Shown: positions 44,674 to 53,506, counted from the stretch's first letter. The stretch is DNA of 64,000 nt from Planctomycetaceae bacterium (GCA_014762625.1 JABURQ010000058.1:1-64000); one strand, 5' to 3'. The notes: generated by a model from the sequence alone, not told the origin. Made by a program: numbers and translations.

Positions 44674-46704
44674 ATGAATGAAACCATTCTCAACGCCACC
44701 CGCGCCGGAAAGCCGGTGCGAACTCAGGGCCGCTCAAAAATGAAATTCACCTTTGCCCCCGAATCCGAACCGCTGGAAGGGTACACGATCGTTCGTCCCC
44801 TCGCGAAGGGAGGGTTTGGTGAAGTCTATCTCGCGGAAAGCGCCGCCGGCAAAGAGGTCGCTCTGAAGCTGCTGCGTGATAATCTCGAAGTCGAACTGCG
44901 CGGCATTCGACATTGCCTCAATCTGAAACATCCCAACCTCGTCCCGATTTACGACATCAAGGAAGACAGCGACGGCGATCACTGGATCATCATGGAATAT
45001 GTGAACGGTCCGACGCTCGCCGAAATCCTCGATCGGCATCCGCGCGGCCTACCGCTCGATCAGATTCGCGACTGGCTCGCACAAATTTCGTCCGGCCTCG
45101 ACTTTCTGCACGATCAGGGAATCGTTCATCGCGACTTGAAGCCCGCCAACATCTTTGAAGAGAACGGTGTGCTGAAGATCGGCGACGTCGGTCTGTCGAA
45201 ATACATCAATACCTCGCATCACACGCAAACGCAAAGCGTCGGGACCGTCAGCTATATGGCTCCCGAAGTCTCGCGCGGAAAATACGGTCGGGAACTCGAT
45301 CTCTATTCGCTCGGCGTCATGTTGTACGAAATGTTATGCGGGAGCCTACCCTTCCAGGGCGATACGCCCGGCGAAGTATTAATGCGACATCTCACGGAAC
45401 ACCCCGATCTCTCGAAAGTTCCCGAACGGTTTCGTCCGCTACTGAACCGAGCACTGGCGAAGGAACCGAAACAGCGCTTCGCCACCGCTCAACGATTGCT
45501 CGAAGAATTCGACGCCGCTCTCGATGGTTCTTCCACAGCAGCGGAGCCTATTTTCGGCTCCGATAACCCGCAGGAAAAACTGCGAGCGGAGGTCGAACAG
45601 TATCGAGACGAAGCGGTTCACGACGCCTCAGGCTTTCGGGAGCGAGTGCATCAGCATGCACGGGCGGGCCAACGTCATCACCCCCACGGACACACCGGAA
45701 ACTGGTTTCAACAGAACTGGAAATGGCTTGCCATCGGCGGTTTGCTGCTGATGTTTTTCGGGACAAGGCTGGCGCTCAGCGCCGCAATCCCGGTCATCGG
45801 TATTGGAGTGCTTGCGGTGCTGGCCTCTGTTCTGGTCTTTATCGGTGTGAAATTTTATGAGGCGTTCTTTGGGACCTCAGTGGCCGATCTGCAAGCCGAG
45901 CGGGACCGACAGCGCCGTCGTCACGCCAGAGATATGGGAACTCCCGCTTCCGGCAGTGCGGAAACGCCGCAGGGCCAACGTCCTGAGTTCCGACAATCCT
46001 CATTTCGGCGATCGACGCCGTCCGTGGTGATCAATCCCGATGTTCCCCACCGATTACCGTTTCCCCGCCGTTTGGCGGAGTTGATGAACTCGCTCGGTCT
46101 GGCGACCATCTTTTCGGCGATCGTGTCCGCGATTTTGATGTGGTGGACCGATTCGATCAGCACACCCCCGGAAGCCGCGACGCTGACACTCTGTCTGACG
46201 TTTGCGAGTTGGGGATTGTTGACCGAAACCAAGTTTCTCGAAGGGCGGAGAGTCGATCCTCTGTTTCGGCGGATTCGACTGGCCCTGGTGGGAGGAATTG
46301 TGGGGGCGGGTGTTTACTGGATCAATTCCTGGTTGTTAATGCCACTTGATTTTCAATCCGCCATTATTGTCGATGAGACGTTGCGAGGGATCAGTCGGGA
46401 CCGATTGCTCGAATTACATACCAGCCCGTTGTCGGACTTCATGCTGTACTTCGCATTGTTGTTCAGCTTACGTCGCTGGTGGTGGCATACCGATAACTTC
46501 CGTCCATCGCGTGTCCGGCTTTCGTCGCTCATGGGGACGTTTCTGCTGTCGATCCTGCTGCCGATCTTTGTGTCGTTCCCGTTCTCGTGGAGCATTTTGA
46601 TCGCGGTCAGTTTGTCGGCGGTGGTTCAGCTTTCCGCCGCCTGGTGTCCACCCGAGGAACGCAACGCTCTTCTTGAACGTCAACCATCGGAAGGGAGGGG
46701 ATAA
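44674..46704 (+). CDS. Hanks-type Ser/Thr kinase fused to a multi-spanning membrane domain
   Basis: 676 residues. Cytoplasmic kinase domain about 35-300: glycine loop AKGGFGEVYLAE (44-55), K65 in VALKLL, HRDLKPANIF (152-161) and DVG at 171-173 in place of DFG, a substitution also seen in some planctomycete kinases; SVGTVSYMAPEV follows. The C-terminal half (about 345-665) has roughly seven hydrophobic spans, beginning WLAIGGLLLMFFG, linked by a basic, Ser/Gln-rich loop near 420-455. First gene of a three-gene operon with a membrane protein (5 bp gap) and an ECF-like sigma factor, so it probably controls gene expression through phosphorylation. Confidence 0.85.
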   Translation: MNETILNATRAGKPVRTQGRSKMKFTFAPESEPLEGYTIVRPLAKGGFGEVYLAESAAGKEVALKLLRDNLEVELRGIRHCLNLKHPNLVPIYDIKEDSDGDHWIIMEYVNGPTLAEILDRHPRGLPLDQIRDWLAQISSGLDFLHDQGIVHRDLKPANIFEENGVLKIGDVGLSKYINTSHHTQTQSVGTVSYMAPEVSRGKYGRELDLYSLGVMLYEMLCGSLPFQGDTPGEVLMRHLTEHPDLSKVPERFRPLLNRALAKEPKQRFATAQRLLEEFDAALDGSSTAAEPIFGSDNPQEKLRAEVEQYRDEAVHDASGFRERVHQHARAGQRHHPHGHTGNWFQQNWKWLAIGGLLLMFFGTRLALSAAIPVIGIGVLAVLASVLVFIGVKFYEAFFGTSVADLQAERDRQRRRHARDMGTPASGSAETPQGQRPEFRQSSFRRSTPSVVINPDVPHRLPFPRRLAELMNSLGLATIFSAIVSAILMWWTDSISTPPEAATLTLCLTFASWGLLTETKFLEGRRVDPLFRRIRLALVGGIVGAGVYWINSWLLMPLDFQSAIIVDETLRGISRDRLLELHTSPLSDFMLYFALLFSLRRWWWHTDNFRPSRVRLSSLMGTFLLSILLPIFVSFPFSWSILIAVSLSAVVQLSAAWCPPEERNALLERQPSEGRG

Positions 46705-46709
46705 TCGCC

Positions 46710-48491
46710 ATGGATATCTCAGTCCTGAGTTTTGTCTTCATTGTGGTCGTGATTTGCCTGATTGTTTTTCCCCAAGGTGCGAAAGGAAACAAACACGCAC
46801 GCGACTATCGCTACGAAGATGACCGTCGTCGAAACGATCGACGCCCCGGTTGGGGTCTGTTGTCGTTTTTGCTGATTGGTGGTCTGGTGACGTTGGGGGG
46901 CTTTCTGATATCGGTGCTGCTCTGGACTGATATCCGACAGTCGTCCCCCCAAGTGACACAACAAGTGACACAAATTGCCCAAGAGGCTCCGCGACAACCT
47001 GCAACACCGTCCGTTCTTCCCGTGGATGCTCCACTCAAAGCTGAGAAAATTCCCGAGGACTCGATTGCAGAGGAGAGCGAGTCCGCGGAAGAGGAGGCAG
47101 GCACGTCGGACATTGCTGATCATGCTCACGCTCACCATAGTCCTGCACCAGCCGCTTCAGCACATGCCGAAACTGCTCAGGAGGCTTCCCGAAGCGCACA
47201 CTCTGGCAATGTAAGGCTAAGTTCCTTCGGAATCATTACTCTGGTCCTCCTGATTGCTGCCGTGATTTGGATCATCCAACATCCGCAGGCGTGGAAGATC
47301 TTCGCTCTTGTGGGGGGCGTTTGCCTGGTAATGATGATGACAGCCTTATTCAGCTATCGTTCCATGGAACGTGAAGCAGTCAAACATCTTTCTTTTCAAG
47401 AAACACAAAGGGCGAGAGCGCTTGCAGAACAGGAACGGATGAAGGTTGAGAACGAAGTGTTTAAGGACTCCGCTTCGTCTCCCTCGGAAACCGAAGGTCC
47501 CGCGCTTCTGAATCCGGAAATCGGCGCCGGTCGGATCGTCGAATCCGAAGAACACGTGGCGGGATCGAGTGTCGAACCGGCTACTTCTGCCGGAACCTCG
47601 ACATCCTCCATAGCGGCACCGGCGATCGTTCTGCATAGCGACATCACGGTCTGGGCGATTATCGGATCGATTCTGATCGTGTTTCTGATTGGAGGCGGAA
47701 TCTGGATCGCCCATTACAAACAACATTGGACGATCGAGAACTTTCGATACTCGGCGAGCCAGTTTCTCTGGGTTCTACCGATGTTGGGAGTGGTCGGTTG
47801 GGTTGGTTCGCTCTACGCTCCGTATTTTTCGTTGCATCCGCTCAAGCGCGATGTGGAATACAGCGCGGCGGAAACCGACTTCTATCGCTATCGTGATGAC
47901 ACGGAAGTGGAGACGGAAGGGCAATTCCAGGTCGCCGCGCAGGGAATTTCTCCCTGGGTTACAAACGGTAAAACCAATCACCAGGACAAGGTTCTGGTGC
48001 CCGTCCATGGAGGCTGGCGGGAGAGTCAAAGCGAAGCCGAGAATTATGCCGATCGGCAGGCGTTGCGTGTGTTGAAAAAAGATTTCGAGTCCACGTTTCC
48101 CGAGGCTCAAAGCTGGCGGATCGAGATGGCACTCCGGAAACTCAACGCGATCCAGCGCATGGAAACCGAATCACGGCAATTCACGCTGGCCGGGAAGGAC
48201 GTGGAGATGTATCGGACACATCTACAGGTGGAGCTCTCGAACAGGATTCGAGGAGAAATCATGAAGGCCTGGACGCCTCGTTTGCGAACGTTCCGAACGA
48301 CCATTCTTCAGGTCTGTATGGTGCTGTTGATGATTGTCTTCTTCGCCATCGGAGGGACGCTGTCGATCGATATGAGAACGCACGGTGCCTATAGCCGCTG
48401 GATTCGGTTCGCTTCGCTGATTATCGTCTTTGCCGCCGGAGTGGGAGCCTTTATGATGAGAGACGCGCTCCTGTTCCGTTATCTGATTTGA
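46710..48491 (+). CDS. Large membrane protein in the kinase/sigma operon
   Basis: 593 residues, about seven to eight hydrophobic segments: one at the N-terminus (4-20), one near 50-70, a pair near 170-215, a pair near 315-365 and a pair near 530-585. The loop between the first and second pairs has a His/Ala/Pro-rich patch (ADHAHAHHSPAP) and acidic Ser/Glu stretches. A soluble domain of about 150 residues (LKRDVEYSAAETDFYRYRDD onwards) precedes the last helices. No family is recognised. Its start is five bases after the kinase stop and it ends seven bases before the sigma-factor start, so it is the middle of one transcription unit; an anti-sigma or signal-transmission role is an inference. Confidence 0.75.
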   Translation: MDISVLSFVFIVVVICLIVFPQGAKGNKHARDYRYEDDRRRNDRRPGWGLLSFLLIGGLVTLGGFLISVLLWTDIRQSSPQVTQQVTQIAQEAPRQPATPSVLPVDAPLKAEKIPEDSIAEESESAEEEAGTSDIADHAHAHHSPAPAASAHAETAQEASRSAHSGNVRLSSFGIITLVLLIAAVIWIIQHPQAWKIFALVGGVCLVMMMTALFSYRSMEREAVKHLSFQETQRARALAEQERMKVENEVFKDSASSPSETEGPALLNPEIGAGRIVESEEHVAGSSVEPATSAGTSTSSIAAPAIVLHSDITVWAIIGSILIVFLIGGGIWIAHYKQHWTIENFRYSASQFLWVLPMLGVVGWVGSLYAPYFSLHPLKRDVEYSAAETDFYRYRDDTEVETEGQFQVAAQGISPWVTNGKTNHQDKVLVPVHGGWRESQSEAENYADRQALRVLKKDFESTFPEAQSWRIEMALRKLNAIQRMETESRQFTLAGKDVEMYRTHLQVELSNRIRGEIMKAWTPRLRTFRTTILQVCMVLLMIVFFAIGGTLSIDMRTHGAYSRWIRFASLIIVFAAGVGAFMMRDALLFRYLI

Positions 48492-48497
48492 TGTTTT

Positions 48498-49130
48498 ATG
48501 TCCGAAACCGACGACAGCCAGTTGCTTGCCAGGATTCGAGAAGGTGAACAGAACGCCTGGCAGTCTTTGATCGATCTCTACGAGGGACGTTTGCTGGCGT
48601 TTCTGGATCGACGATTGCGGGATCGAGCCGTCAGCGAAGACCTCGTGCAGGAAACCTTCCTCGGGTTTTTAATCAGTTTGCCCAACTACGACGAACGGAC
48701 GCCGCTCGAATCGTGGCTCTTCTCGATCGCTCATCACAAGCTGACCGATCATTTCCGCAAAACGGGCCGACGACCGACCGTCCAGTTTGCGGGAACCGAT
48801 TCGCGTCCCGGCGTCGCCGCGATACCCGGTCCCGAGCGACGAGCGTCGAGCCTTTTCCGCAGCGGCGAACGAAAGTCGGCGGAAGCCGATCTTCTTCAGG
48901 AGACTTTATCGCAATTGATCGAGTCCTGGAAAGAGCAGGGGGACTGGCAACGTCTGCAATGTACCGAATTGTTGTTTGTCGCCGAGCAACGGAACAAGGA
49001 GGCCGCCGAAACCCTCGGCATCAGCGAGCAAGAGGTCGCCAATCATAAATCGTACGTGTTGACGAAACTGAAAGAAGCGGCGCAAGCGGCGAAGCTTCCC
49101 GGTTTCCGTCTGGCGGATTTCTCGACGTGA
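48498..49130 (+). CDS. ECF-like RNA polymerase sigma factor
   Basis: 210 residues. Sigma region 2 spans about 8-80: QLLARIREGEQNAWQSLIDLYEG and EDLVQETFLGFLISLPNYDERTPLESWLFSIAHHKLTDHFRK, including the -10 recognition helix. Region 4 (about 150-200) contains the HTH AAETLGISEQEVANHKSYVLTKL. An Arg/Ser-rich linker of about 50 residues joins them. This is the compact planctomycete ECF-like type. It is the third gene of the operon with the membrane kinase; direct phosphorylation of such sigma factors by neighbouring kinases is known in some bacteria, so that is a plausible control here. Confidence 0.9.
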   Translation: MSETDDSQLLARIREGEQNAWQSLIDLYEGRLLAFLDRRLRDRAVSEDLVQETFLGFLISLPNYDERTPLESWLFSIAHHKLTDHFRKTGRRPTVQFAGTDSRPGVAAIPGPERRASSLFRSGERKSAEADLLQETLSQLIESWKEQGDWQRLQCTELLFVAEQRNKEAAETLGISEQEVANHKSYVLTKLKEAAQAAKLPGFRLADFST

Positions 49131-49158
49131 CAGAACGGATACTTATTTTCACTTTTCG

Positions 49159-49164
49159 TTGACA
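49159..49164 (+). promoter_or_regulatory. Consensus -35 element before the small-protein/kinase pair
   Basis: A perfect TTGACA lies 62 bp before ATG 49227 and just after the sigma-factor gene. No good -10 match was found at 16-18 bp, so this is weak evidence for a separate promoter. Confidence 0.25.
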
Positions 49165-49226
49165 AGGCTCTCAATAGGCATCAAAGTACTACACAGAGGG
49201 ATTAAACGTTTAATGAAAGTCTCGGC

Positions 49227-49475
49227 ATGTCCACTGCAAATTTAGATATTCGTCAAACAGTTTTGGATATTGCAAAAGAATGTGCAGAGAAGGGACCGGG
49301 ATTTGCCCAATCTGGTGTTGTCCTCCGTGAGGTTCTTTCGAGACACGGTTTGAACACCCTTTCTGAACAACAAAAAATACTTGATGCTTGGTACCAACTT
49401 TTTGACGAAAAAATCTTGGTATGGGGCTACAACGTCGATAATCCAGGGCCTCCCTTTTTCCATCTCGGAGACTGA
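49227..49475 (+). CDS. Small putative winged-helix protein paired with a kinase
   Basis: 82 residues, no signal peptide. Helices VLDIAKECAEKGPGF, SGVVLREVLSRHGL and EQQKILDAWYQLFDEK are followed by a beta-hairpin ILVWGYNVDNPGPPFFHL, a layout like a winged helix domain; the ending PPFFH is a recurrent pattern in small proteins I associate with mobile or defence-related loci, from memory only. Base composition is AT-richer than the sigma operon upstream. The stop is 24 bp before the kinase start. No defined family; likely DNA- or protein-binding partner of the kinase. Confidence 0.6.
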   Translation: MSTANLDIRQTVLDIAKECAEKGPGFAQSGVVLREVLSRHGLNTLSEQQKILDAWYQLFDEKILVWGYNVDNPGPPFFHLGD

Positions 49476-49499
49476 TTTTATCTAAACCTCCACTCCCAG

Positions 49500-50420
49500 A
49501 TGGCGGAGATCTTCCCCTTGCAGCTTTCGTTCTATCAAGGAATCCAAGCCGAGTCGAATATCTGGTACAACAATTTGCAATGGCTCGGGCAAGGAGGCAA
49601 TGCAACGACCTATCTGATGGTTGCTGGTTCTGGTAATTGGACGGGAAATCAATTCGCCGTCAAAATTTTTCATAACATCGAGAAACCAGAACGTCGAGAA
49701 AGTTTTCTCGAAGAGATCAAGTTCTTGAAGAATTGCGACCATCCAAGTATTCTTCGAATCTACGATGAAGGAATTTTTCAAAACCTTCATCCATTTGTGG
49801 TGATGGAATATTTGCCCCAAACTCTTCGAGAAGTCATTCGTTCAAGACAATCGACCATGATCGAGAAGCTGAGCTATACAGTTCAACTCCTCTCCGCCTT
49901 ATCGTATCTGGACTCTCTCGATAATCCCGTCATCCATCGTGACATCAAGCCTGAGAATATTTTTCTCAAAAGCACTTCCTGCGTCTTGGGTGACTTCGGT
50001 CTCTTGAAAAGACTCGATTGTCCAAAAGAAGATGATTGGACCGATAAACTGAAAGAGAGTGTGGGTGTAGGAATGCCCTTCTATTACCGCACTCCCGACC
50101 TTGTCGATTATGCTCTTGGCAAAGCGATGCCAACGACAAAGTCAGATTTGTTTCAAGTTGGATTGGTGATCGCTGAGCTATTTACCGGAACTAATCCTGA
50201 ACAGCCAGTTTCGTATGATGAAATGCTATCGGAGGTCACGTTAAATCAAATTGGATTTGTACCGGGTGCTTCACATCTTATGGTCAAAGATCTGTTGGCT
50301 CCGATGTTGGAGATCGCTCCTGACGACAGACCAGAGATCAAAGAGAGTCTTACTGCATGGCAAGGTCTTTTTCGTTCTGTGGCTGAGCAGGTTCATGCCA
50401 TTGAAGGCAAAGTGTTTTGA
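49500..50420 (+). CDS. Soluble Hanks-type Ser/Thr protein kinase, kinase domain only
   Basis: 306 residues, no membrane segment or extra domain. Motifs: glycine-rich LGQGGNATTYL (29-39), K55 in FAVKIF, VIHRDIKPENIF (144-155) and DFG at 165-167, then a PFYYRTPDL activation segment in place of the usual APE region, and DRPEIKES at the end. It should be catalytically active. It is compositionally AT-richer than the operon before and the RimK pair after, and its ribosome site is weak, which suggests translational dependence on the upstream small gene. Unlike the other two kinases in the window it lacks planctomycete N-terminal extensions, so horizontal origin is plausible. Confidence 0.83.
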   Translation: MAEIFPLQLSFYQGIQAESNIWYNNLQWLGQGGNATTYLMVAGSGNWTGNQFAVKIFHNIEKPERRESFLEEIKFLKNCDHPSILRIYDEGIFQNLHPFVVMEYLPQTLREVIRSRQSTMIEKLSYTVQLLSALSYLDSLDNPVIHRDIKPENIFLKSTSCVLGDFGLLKRLDCPKEDDWTDKLKESVGVGMPFYYRTPDLVDYALGKAMPTTKSDLFQVGLVIAELFTGTNPEQPVSYDEMLSEVTLNQIGFVPGASHLMVKDLLAPMLEIAPDDRPEIKESLTAWQGLFRSVAEQVHAIEGKVF

Positions 50421-50580
50421 TTTGTGAGATCTTGTCTCTCATTCTCTTGGTGTGATACCCCTCTTCCCTTGCGAATATACATTCAGCGTGTGAAAATTAG
50501 AGCTCCCACAAATTCAATGCACTCATTTCTCGCACCACTTTGAAGATGACCTCTTTGAGGTGTGATGAAAGTAATTGTTT

Positions 50581-51843
50581 ATGAAATTGGCGGTACTCTC
50601 CTGCAGCCCTCGCTGTTACAGCACGCGACGACTTCGCGAAGCAGCCGAAGGACGAGGGCACGATGTCAAAGTCCTTAATACGCTGAAGTTCGCGATCGAC
50701 CTGGCGGAAGGCCAGCCCGATCTTTACTACCGACAGAAGCACCTCACCGATTACGATGCGGTCTTACCGAGAATCGGGGCCTCCATTACCTATTTCGGCA
50801 CCGCCGTCGTCCGGCAGTTCGAGCAGATGGATACCTTCTGTGCGAATAGCTCCGGCGGTATCTCCAATTCGCGCGATAAACTACGGAGTTTGCAGATTCT
50901 CAGCCGACATCAGATCGGCATCCCGCAAACGACATTCGTCCGCGATAAGGCCGACGTCTTACCCGCCATCGAACGCGTCGGCGGGGCTCCGGTGGTGATC
51001 AAACTGCTGGAAGGGACGCAAGGGATCGGCGTGTTGCTGGCGGAATCGGTCAAATCGGCGGAAGCAATTATCGAACTGCTGCAGAATCAAAAGCAGAACG
51101 TTCTGATTCAGAAGTTTGTCGCCGAGAGTAAAGGCCGCGACATTCGAGCGTTCGTTGTGGGAGACCGAGTGGTCGCGGCGATGAGACGCGTGGCTCAGGG
51201 ACAGGAATTTCGCAGTAACGTGCATCGAGGCGGCAAGACGGAACCGGTGCTCCTCGACGAGACCTATTGTGAGACGGCGGTCCGGGCCGCCCAGATCATG
51301 GGATTGAGAGTGGCGGGAGTCGATCTTCTGGAAGGGAAAGACGGGCCGCTGATTATGGAGGTCAATTCCTCGCCCGGTCTGGAAGGGATCGAATCCTGCA
51401 CGCAACTCGATATCGCCGGAGCGATCATTGATTATATCGCGGCCCAGGTCGATTTCCCGGAGATCGATATCCGGCAGCGACTAACAGTCAGTCGAGGCTA
51501 CGGCGTGACCGAAATTTCGATTCCCGAGGGTTCGGATTACGTCGGGAAAACGATTGTCGAATCGGGACTACGGGATAAAGACATCAATGTGTTGACGCTG
51601 TACCGGGACGCGAAAGTGATTCCGAACCCCCGTCCGGAACGCGAACTGAATCCAGGGGACCGATTGCTGGCGTTTGGGAAACTCGAATCGATGCGGGGAT
51701 TGGTACCCACGAAGTCGCGTCGCAAACGCCGACCCAACGTGCAGGAACTTCCCGAACCGCTTCCTCCAGAAACGTTATCGCAGGATTTGGACGTCGACCA
51801 TTCCGCCGGCGTCCAACCGGTTCCCCCTCCTCTCGAAGAGTAA
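50581..51843 (+). CDS. RimK-like ATP-grasp ligase with C-terminal TrkA-C domain
   Basis: 420 residues. N-terminal pre-ATP-grasp fold (MKLAVLSCSPRCYSTRRLREAA), ATP-grasp core about 100-290 with VVIKLLEGTQGIGVLLAES and IMEVNSSPGLEGIE, matching RimK, which adds glutamates to ribosomal protein S6 or makes glutamate/amino-acid peptides. Residues about 303-370 (VTEISIPEGSDYVGKTIVESGL...NPGDRLLAFGKLESMRGL) fit a TrkA_C/RCK_C domain, a small-ligand-binding module of potassium channels; a basic and Pro-rich tail follows. The stop is six bases before the AstE-like gene. ATG 50581 is preferred to a TTG two codons earlier; the ribosome site is weak. Confidence 0.83.
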   Translation: MKLAVLSCSPRCYSTRRLREAAEGRGHDVKVLNTLKFAIDLAEGQPDLYYRQKHLTDYDAVLPRIGASITYFGTAVVRQFEQMDTFCANSSGGISNSRDKLRSLQILSRHQIGIPQTTFVRDKADVLPAIERVGGAPVVIKLLEGTQGIGVLLAESVKSAEAIIELLQNQKQNVLIQKFVAESKGRDIRAFVVGDRVVAAMRRVAQGQEFRSNVHRGGKTEPVLLDETYCETAVRAAQIMGLRVAGVDLLEGKDGPLIMEVNSSPGLEGIESCTQLDIAGAIIDYIAAQVDFPEIDIRQRLTVSRGYGVTEISIPEGSDYVGKTIVESGLRDKDINVLTLYRDAKVIPNPRPERELNPGDRLLAFGKLESMRGLVPTKSRRKRRPNVQELPEPLPPETLSQDLDVDHSAGVQPVPPPLEE

Positions 51844-51849
51844 CTCCGC

Positions 51850-52947
51850 ATGACGACAGACGACCGCGTTCGTAAACCGATCGACAATTGGCACGGAACC
51901 GAAATTCCTCCAGGTGCCTCTGTCGATGTGAAACTGGCGGTCAGCGAGAGTTACAGCAGCATGACGCTCCGGATCCCGATTCATATCCGTCGAGCTCCCG
52001 AAGAAGGGCCGGTCATATTCGTTACCGCCGCTTTGCACGGCGATGAAATCAACGGGACGGGGGCCATCCGCCATTTGATTATGGATGAGGAGTTTCAACT
52101 GGATCGAGGTGCGCTGGTCCTGATCCCGGTTTTGAACTTGCTGGCGTTCGATCGCCACTCACGATATCTCCCCGACCGACGCGATCTGAATCGCTCGTTT
52201 CCTGGTTCGCAATCGGGCAGTCTTGCCCGACGTATGGCGAATAAAATCTTTACTGAAATCGTTTCCCGCTGTGATTTCGGTATCGACCTGCACACCGCCG
52301 CCGTCCGGAGAACCAATTACCCCACGATCCGAGCCGATCTTTCCAATCCCGATGTTAAAAAGCTGGCGGAAGCCTTCGGCTCGGAAATCCTGATGGACGG
52401 GAAGGGACCGCGCGGATCGTTTCGACGTGAAGCGTGCCTCGCGGGATGTCCGACGATTACCATGGAAGGGGGGGAAGTCTGGAAAGTGGAGCCGAGCATC
52501 GTCGATTCCACCGTGAAGGGGATCAAAAATGTTCTCAGTCATTTCGGGATGCTGGCTGAAACTGTCGAACTTCCCGAGTACCAGATCATCGTCGAGTATT
52601 CCAAATGGATTCGCGCGGACCGCGGCGGATTTCTCCACTTCCACGTGAAGCCGGGAGATGTGGTCGAGGCGGACGCTCCTCTCGCGACGACTTCTACCTT
52701 GCTGGGGAAAGAGCGGAGTGTGTTGAGAGCCCCCTTCGATGCGGTGGTGATCGGGATGACGACTCTACCGGCCGTGAGCCCCGGCGAGGCGGTCTGTCAT
52801 CTGGGAGAACTCCCTGAATCGATGAAACCCTCCAAGCTACATAAGCTCCGCAAAAAATCGGATGTGCACGAAGAACAGATCGTCGAGGACCTGTCGACGA
52901 ATCTGATCGTTACGGAGTGGGAGGACGAGGACTCCGATGAAGAATAA
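51850..52947 (+). CDS. AstE/aspartoacylase-family zinc hydrolase
   Basis: 365 residues. Zinc ligands of the family are in ALHGDEINGTGA (H..E, near 62-65) and DLHTAAVRRTNYP (His near 150), with the substrate Arg region DRRDLNRSFPG between. A C-terminal barrel segment carries VEADAPLATTSTLLGKE, typical of AstE-like members. The acidic last 15 residues are unusual. These enzymes cleave acyl-amino acids, such as N-succinylglutamate or N-acetylaspartate. Its close coupling to a RimK-like ligase (6 bp apart) suggests processing or recycling of glutamyl or N-acylated products made by that ligase. Confidence 0.85.
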   Translation: MTTDDRVRKPIDNWHGTEIPPGASVDVKLAVSESYSSMTLRIPIHIRRAPEEGPVIFVTAALHGDEINGTGAIRHLIMDEEFQLDRGALVLIPVLNLLAFDRHSRYLPDRRDLNRSFPGSQSGSLARRMANKIFTEIVSRCDFGIDLHTAAVRRTNYPTIRADLSNPDVKKLAEAFGSEILMDGKGPRGSFRREACLAGCPTITMEGGEVWKVEPSIVDSTVKGIKNVLSHFGMLAETVELPEYQIIVEYSKWIRADRGGFLHFHVKPGDVVEADAPLATTSTLLGKERSVLRAPFDAVVIGMTTLPAVSPGEAVCHLGELPESMKPSKLHKLRKKSDVHEEQIVEDLSTNLIVTEWEDEDSDEE

Positions 52948-52949
52948 AA

Positions 52950-52983
52950 CAGCCGATCGAAACCCTTCAGTTTTGACCGGCTG
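52950..52983. terminator. Bidirectional hairpin between convergent genes
   Basis: CAGCCG...CGGCTG with an inner CGAAAC/GTTTTG stem around a CCTTCA loop. It sits between the convergent AstE-like gene (plus) and the lipoprotein gene (minus). T-tract is missing, so efficiency is uncertain. Confidence 0.4.
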
Positions 52984-53023
52984 AGAATGATCGTTCGCAG
53001 AATCGCGAATTTCCTTCTTTTTT

Positions 53024-53410
53024 CTAACCACCTTTCACCGTTTTCAAAGCGGCATTCATCTTTTCGACGGCGGCCTTGAATTCGTCGTCGGAGCCGTCTG
53101 CTTTGGCGGCAACATCTTTCGCGGCAGCCACGAACGCATCGACATTGCTTTGACTGGCTCCGCCCAACTCGGAGGCGGAAGCGATTGCATCAACCTGAGA
53201 AGTAAATGTCTCGCTCTTAGCAGCTTCTTTGGCGGCATTGACGTCTCCCATTTCGAGCGGATAGGAAACAGCCATCAGGGCGTCGTTTTCAAAATCGGAC
53301 AACTCATTAAATGATACGACTGGAGCCCCTTTGCTCATTTCCTTCACCGACTCGTTATTACAGCCGGTGAGTACAAGTAACGACAGGCACAATCCCAAAC
53401 AATATTTCAT
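53024..53410 (-). CDS. Small secreted lipoprotein
   Basis: 128 residues from ATG 53410 (seven bases after GAGG; a second ATG one codon earlier is possible). A lipobox LVLTGC (Cys near residue 16) predicts lipid attachment. The mature part is Ala-rich and helical with a repeated motif AKEAAKSETFTSQVDAIASA, like small coiled-coil lipoproteins. No family is recognised. It precedes (in direction) a DUF1559 gene whose terminator lies at 53447-53488, so they are separate units. Confidence 0.7.
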   Translation of the reverse strand: MKYCLGLCLSLLVLTGCNNESVKEMSKGAPVVSFNELSDFENDALMAVSYPLEMGDVNAAKEAAKSETFTSQVDAIASASELGGASQSNVDAFVAAAKDVAAKADGSDDEFKAAVEKMNAALKTVKGG

Positions 53411-53446
53411 CATTAATCCTCGTCTCTGAAGTGAATTCTGAATGTG

Positions 53447-53488
53447 TGGAAAAGCAAAGAGGGGACCGGCCTGTTTGCCGATCCCCTC
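53447..53488 (-). terminator. Intrinsic terminator after the second DUF1559 gene
   Basis: GAGGGGATCGGC pairs with GCCGGTCCCCTC (12 pairs, one G-T) around AAACAG, followed on the minus strand by TTTGCTTTTCC. Located 18 bp after the stop of 53507-54547. Confidence 0.65.
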
Positions 53489-53506
53489 GTCGATCGAAAA
53501 GATCAT

